Of a stretch of 16,625 nucleotides of DNA, positions 13,957 through 16,625 are shown one piece after another. Each line of letters starts with the position of its first letter. Position 1 is the stretch's first letter. The translations under genes and the position numbers were made by a program. The stretch comes from Clostridium sp. CAG:632 (GTDB lineage: Bacteria > Bacillota > Clostridia > Lachnospirales > Lachnospiraceae), in the NCBI GenBank assembly GCA_000431515.1, contig HF991307.1, forward strand, positions 1 through 16,625, given 5' to 3'. The notes beneath the pieces were generated by a model. It ran no database searches. It was not told the DNA's origin and worked only from the letters and a program-made list of their open reading frames with translations.

Positions 13957-15288
13957 TCAGATCTTATACAGATATTCATCGATCTCCCACTGGGTTACCT
14001 GCAGGCGATAATTATCCCATTCCGCTCTCTTCGCTTCTACATACTTTGAAAATACATGATCGCCTAAAACTTCCCTGATAAACGGATCGGCTTCCATTTC
14101 TTTGATTGCCTGATGCAGGCTCGAAGGAAGGCTTTCGATCTTTGCTTTCTTCATTTCTTTTTCTGATAATTCAAAAATATTGCTGTTAACAGCCTTTGGT
14201 GGCTCTATCTTGTTCTTGATTCCATCCAGACCGGCGGCCAGACATAATGCCAGCAATAAATATGGATTTGCTGCCGGATCCGGACTTCTCAGCTCTACTC
14301 TGGTACCCGCACCTCTGGATGCCGGAATACGGATCAGTGGGCTTCTGTTGGTTGCAGACCATGCAATATAAACCGGTGCTTCATGTCCCGGAACCAGTCT
14401 CTTATAGGAATTAACCAATGGGTTTGCAATTGCTGTAATACCCTTTACATGTTTCATAATACCGGCAATAAAATAATATGCCTCTTTACTTAATCCATTC
14501 TCGCCCTTCGGATCATTAAAGATATTCTTACCTTTCTTGGTCAATGACATATTGGTATGCATACCGGAACCGGCCACTCCGTATAACGGCTTCGGCATAA
14601 AGCTTGCAAACAAGCCATGTCTCTTGGCCATAGACTTTACAACCAGTTTAAATGTCATAATGTTATCTGCAGTCGCCAGCGCCGGACCGTACTTAAAATC
14701 GATCTCATGCTGTGCCGGTGCCACCTCATGATGGGACGCTTCGATTTCAAATCCCATATCCTCAAGAGTCAGAACCATATCACGGCGTGCATTCTCGCCT
14801 AAATCCAGCGGGCTGATATCGAAATAGCTTGCCTTTTCATGGGAAATAGTTGTCGGCATTCCATTATCATCGGTATGGAACAGGAAGAACTCACACTCCG
14901 GTCCTACATCAAAGCTGTAACCCATATCCTCTGCTTCCTTCAGAACCCGGCGCAGTACATATCTAGGATCACCCTCAAACGGGGTTCCGTCTGCCTTATA
15001 TACATCACAAATCAATCGTGCTACCTTTCCCTGCTGTGGTCTCCATGGGAATGTTTCAAATGTATCTAAATCCGGATACAGGTACATATCTGATTCTTCA
15101 ATTCGTACAAATCCTTCGATTGAAGATCCGTCAAACATGCACTTATTATCCAGTGCCTTTCCAAGCTGGCTGGATGTAATAGCCACATTCTTCAATGCAC
15201 CGAACATATCCGTAAACTGTAAACGAATAAATTCAATATCTTCCTCTTCAATTCTTCGCATGATGTCTTGCTTTGTGTAATGACTCAT
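13957..15288 (-). CDS. glnA: Glutamine synthetase type I-alpha
   Basis: ATP-dependent synthesis of glutamine from glutamate and ammonium; a cytoplasmic dodecamer in this family. 443 aa from ATG 15288, the length of the Firmicute GSI-alpha class. Visible motifs are DGSSIEGF (53-60), metal ligands E132/E134 (GPECEFF), HHEVAPAQHEI (186-196), GSGMHTNMS (240-248), VPGHEAPVYIAWSATNRSPLIRIP and RVELRSPDPAANPYL. The GSI-beta adenylylation motif is not seen, so feedback and regulator-protein control is expected. AAGGAG fits ATG 15288 (7-nt spacing) better than ATG 15294, from which it is 1 nt away. An ANTAR regulator, dapF and dapL follow closely; the upstream neighbour rpsR is separated by a terminator. 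Confidence 0.97.
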   Translation of the reverse strand: MSHYTKQDIMRRIEEEDIEFIRLQFTDMFGALKNVAITSSQLGKALDNKCMFDGSSIEGFVRIEESDMYLYPDLDTFETFPWRPQQGKVARLICDVYKADGTPFEGDPRYVLRRVLKEAEDMGYSFDVGPECEFFLFHTDDNGMPTTISHEKASYFDISPLDLGENARRDMVLTLEDMGFEIEASHHEVAPAQHEIDFKYGPALATADNIMTFKLVVKSMAKRHGLFASFMPKPLYGVAGSGMHTNMSLTKKGKNIFNDPKGENGLSKEAYYFIAGIMKHVKGITAIANPLVNSYKRLVPGHEAPVYIAWSATNRSPLIRIPASRGAGTRVELRSPDPAANPYLLLALCLAAGLDGIKNKIEPPKAVNSNIFELSEKEMKKAKIESLPSSLHQAIKEMEADPFIREVLGDHVFSKYVEAKRAEWDNYRLQVTQWEIDEYLYKI

Positions 15289-15338
15289 TTTCATTCTCCT
15301 TTTCGTAAACCATATGCATCATAAACAGATACATCATA

Positions 15339-15367
15339 AATATACTATCAAAATGTAAAAAGGACAA
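15339..15367 (-). promoter_or_regulatory. Candidate glnA promoter overlapping the upstream terminator
   Basis: On the minus strand, TTGTCC (15367-15362), a 17-nt spacer, and TATATT (15344-15339) form a plausible sigma-A promoter. The -35 lies in the distal arm of the rpsR terminator hairpin. The predicted leader of about 45 nt is too short to hold the two-hairpin ANTAR target motif. Confidence 0.5.
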
Positions 15368-15386
15368 GTCATAAATGACTTGTCCT
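15356..15386 (-). terminator. Intrinsic terminator of the rpsF-ssb-rpsR operon
   Basis: The inverted repeat 15361-15371 / 15376-15386 gives an 11-bp stem with a 4-nt loop. On the minus strand it is followed by TTTTACATTTT. It lies 17 nt past the rpsR stop codon. The plus-strand side has no T-run. Confidence 0.9.
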
Positions 15387-15402
15387 TGAAAAAACTATTC
15401 AA

Positions 15403-15675
15403 TTACTCCTGAACGTATGGCATTAATGCTACGTGACGAGCTCTCTTGATCGCAACTGTCAAAGCTCTCTGATGCTTTGCACAGGTACCTGTGATTCTTC
15501 TAGGTAAAATCTTACCTCTCTCAGATACAAACTTCTTTAAACGATTTACATCTTTATAATCGATGACTGCGTTCTTGTCAGCACAGAATACACATACTTT
15601 CTTTCTTCTGCGAACAGTTCTTCTTCTCATAGGAGCTTCTGAACGCTCAGTCTTCTCGCTCTTATTATATGGCAT
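15403..15675 (-). CDS. rpsR: 30S ribosomal protein S18
   Basis: Small-subunit protein that pairs with S6 on the 16S rRNA platform. 90 aa from ATG 15675, chosen because GGAGG lies 8 nt upstream; the longer reading frame begins inside ssb and has no ribosome site. The conserved core is KVCVFCADK ... DYKDVNRLKKFVSERGKILPRRITGTCAKHQRAL. Cys28, Cys31, Cys65 and His68 form a probable zinc-binding set (the C+ type of S18). Third gene of rpsF-ssb-rpsR, with a terminator immediately after. Confidence 0.97.
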   Translation of the reverse strand: MPYNKSEKTERSEAPMRRRTVRRRKKVCVFCADKNAVIDYKDVNRLKKFVSERGKILPRRITGTCAKHQRALTVAIKRARHVALMPYVQE

Positions 15676-15691
15676 TTTCTTTACCTCCAAC

Positions 15692-16138
15692 TTAGTTAAA
15701 TGGCAGCTCCTCCTCGGCTCCATCCGGGATGCTCATAAAGCCATCGCCTGCAGCCTGACTTGGAGATGGTCTGGAACTTGCCTGATATGCCGGTGCAGCA
15801 CCGTTTGCTGCTGCCGCATTCTTACTCTCGGCAAATTCGATTTCTTCTACAATAATCTGTACAGAATAAACCTTCTGTCCGTCTTTATTTGTATAATTGT
15901 CATTCTGTATACGACCGGTTACGACTACTTTGGTTCCCTGTCTTAAATACTTCTCAACAAAATCAGCCTGTCTGCCAAACACAGTACAGTTAAAAAAGTC
16001 TGCGTCCGGTTCACCTTCCCGCTTCCATCTTCTGTCTACTGCAAGTGAAAATCTTGCAATGGCGGTCTGGCTGGCACCCTGAGAGTAACGAACCTCCGGA
16101 TCTCTGGTCAGTCGTCCCATCATAATTACTTTATTCAT
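15692..16138 (-). CDS. ssb: Single-stranded DNA-binding protein
   Basis: Tetrameric ssDNA-binding protein in replication and repair. 148 aa. It has an N-terminal OB fold (about 1-105; MNKVIMMGRLTRDPEVRYSQ at the start, FNCTVFGRQADFVEKYLRQGTKVVVTGRIQ in the middle). A low-complexity Ala/Pro/Ser linker follows, then an acidic C-terminal tip GAEEELPFN, the protein-interaction tail. AAAGGGG precedes the ATG. It lies between rpsF (20-nt gap) and rpsR, the classic Firmicute order, so this is the housekeeping copy rather than a plasmid or competence paralogue. Confidence 0.96.
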   Translation of the reverse strand: MNKVIMMGRLTRDPEVRYSQGASQTAIARFSLAVDRRWKREGEPDADFFNCTVFGRQADFVEKYLRQGTKVVVTGRIQNDNYTNKDGQKVYSVQIIVEEIEFAESKNAAAANGAAPAYQASSRPSPSQAAGDGFMSIPDGAEEELPFN

Positions 16139-16158
16139 ATCGGATAACCCCTTTCAAT

Positions 16159-16446
16159 TTACGCGTCCTGACGTACGCACAAATAGCGGATTACTGGCTC
16201 CATAATACGAACATTAGCTTCGACCTGAGCTGGAACATCAGCCTCTGCATCGAATGAAATGAAGTAGTAGAATGCTTCGCTCATCTTCTGAATCTCGTAA
16301 GCTAACTTCTTCTTACCTTCTTCTTTGACATCTGTGATTGTTCCGCCGAATCTTTCGATATAAGCCTTTACCTTATCGACTGTTGCTGTACGAGCCTCGT
16401 CTTCCAGCTTTGCGCTAACAACCAACGCTAATTCATATTTGTTCAT
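16159..16446 (-). CDS. rpsF: 30S ribosomal protein S6
   Basis: Small-subunit protein that binds S18. 95 aa, typical length. It starts MNKYELALVVSAKLEDEART and carries the conserved GKKKLAYEIQKMSEAFYYFISFDAE in the middle and VIRYLCVRQDA at the end. AGGAGGTG lies 8-9 nt before the ATG. First gene of rpsF-ssb-rpsR with a dedicated promoter about 80-110 nt upstream. Confidence 0.97.
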   Translation of the reverse strand: MNKYELALVVSAKLEDEARTATVDKVKAYIERFGGTITDVKEEGKKKLAYEIQKMSEAFYYFISFDAEADVPAQVEANVRIMEPVIRYLCVRQDA

Positions 16447-16467
16447 GTCTTTGCACCTCCTTATGGT

Positions 16468-16520
16468 CTCTGGCCCCTTCTATAAAAGGAGCAAGGAATT
16501 TTGTGTAATGTCTCACAGAG
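16468..16520 (-). promoter_or_regulatory. Structured rpsF leader, possible autoregulatory RNA
   Basis: Inner stem 16473-16479 / 16486-16492 (7 bp including one G-U pair, 6-nt loop). A possible outer stem is 16468-16472 / 16516-16520. Many bacterial rpsF leaders bind the S6:S18 complex through a hairpin with a conserved CCG. I see no CCG in this leader, so I cannot assign that motif. Confidence 0.35.
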
Positions 16521-16524
16521 CATT

Positions 16525-16553
16525 AGTGTATCATAAATTGTTTTTGATTTCAA
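16525..16553 (-). promoter_or_regulatory. Sigma-A promoter of the rpsF-ssb-rpsR operon
   Basis: On the minus strand, TTGAAA (16553-16548), a 17-nt spacer, and TACACT (16530-16525) preceded by TGA form an extended -10 promoter. The remaining upstream bases (16554-16625) are AT-rich; I see no gene in them. Confidence 0.72.
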
Positions 16554-16625
16554 GCTTTTTTTCGCTTTGTTTTTACGGCTGAAAATGTCAATACTTAAAT
16601 CAACAAAAATTTAACAAAATTTATC

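Noticed and set aside
16586..16591. Minus-strand TTGACA as -35 for rpsF
   Set aside because: No acceptable -10 at 15-19 nt; the TTGAAA-17-TACACT promoter downstream fits much better.

Overview
The window looks like chromosomal DNA from an anaerobic Firmicute of class Clostridia, most likely family Lachnospiraceae. The reasons are moderate GC content, strong AGGAGG-type ribosome binding sites, a type I-alpha glutamine synthetase followed by an ANTAR-domain regulator, LL-diaminopimelate aminotransferase (DapL), and an ftsE-ftsX-M23 peptidase block. Genus cannot be fixed from sequence alone. All genes but one (the SDR at 8307-9035) are on the minus strand, so transcription runs mainly from high to low coordinates. 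There are no rRNAs, tRNAs, insertion sequences, CRISPR arrays or prophage genes, and no gene-free stretch exceeds about 180 bases.

Layout in transcription order, from the right end. (1) rpsF-ssb-rpsR (16446-15403) has its own extended -10 promoter and ends in a strong intrinsic terminator. (2) glnA, an ANTAR regulator, dapF and dapL (15288-11241) are tightly spaced and may be one nitrogen/diaminopimelate operon; the -35 of the proposed glnA promoter lies inside the preceding terminator stem. (3) A small orphan carrier-protein cassette (11114-9007) encodes an acyl carrier protein, a protein resembling the BtrH N-terminal / C39 papain-like fold with no visible catalytic Cys, and an Sfp-type phosphopantetheinyl transferase. 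This is the best candidate for an undescribed system. (4) The lone plus-strand SDR, resembling the EF-P 5-aminopentanone reductase group, overlaps the end of the PPTase gene tail to tail. Its promoter appears to share its -35 region with the promoter of the next minus-strand operon.

(5) A LytR_C-domain membrane protein, a divergent WecG/TagA-like glycosyltransferase and a YitT-family membrane protein (8130-6021) form an envelope-type operon. (6) A stand-alone MsmX/UgpC-type sugar ABC ATPase (5840-4728) has an operator-like palindrome in its leader and its own terminator. (7) A CdaR/PucR-type regulator, ftsE, ftsX, a complete M23 endopeptidase with coiled coil, and a second, tandemly duplicated coiled-coil gene cut by the window edge (4591-1) form a cell-wall-division operon.

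Together, group 7 gives FtsEX and the septal hydrolases it is expected to activate. Group 2 makes glutamine and meso-DAP for protein and wall synthesis. In group 3 the PPTase would convert the apo-ACP to its holo form, and the BtrH-like protein would act on the loaded carrier. Functions are read from motifs; no database search was run.
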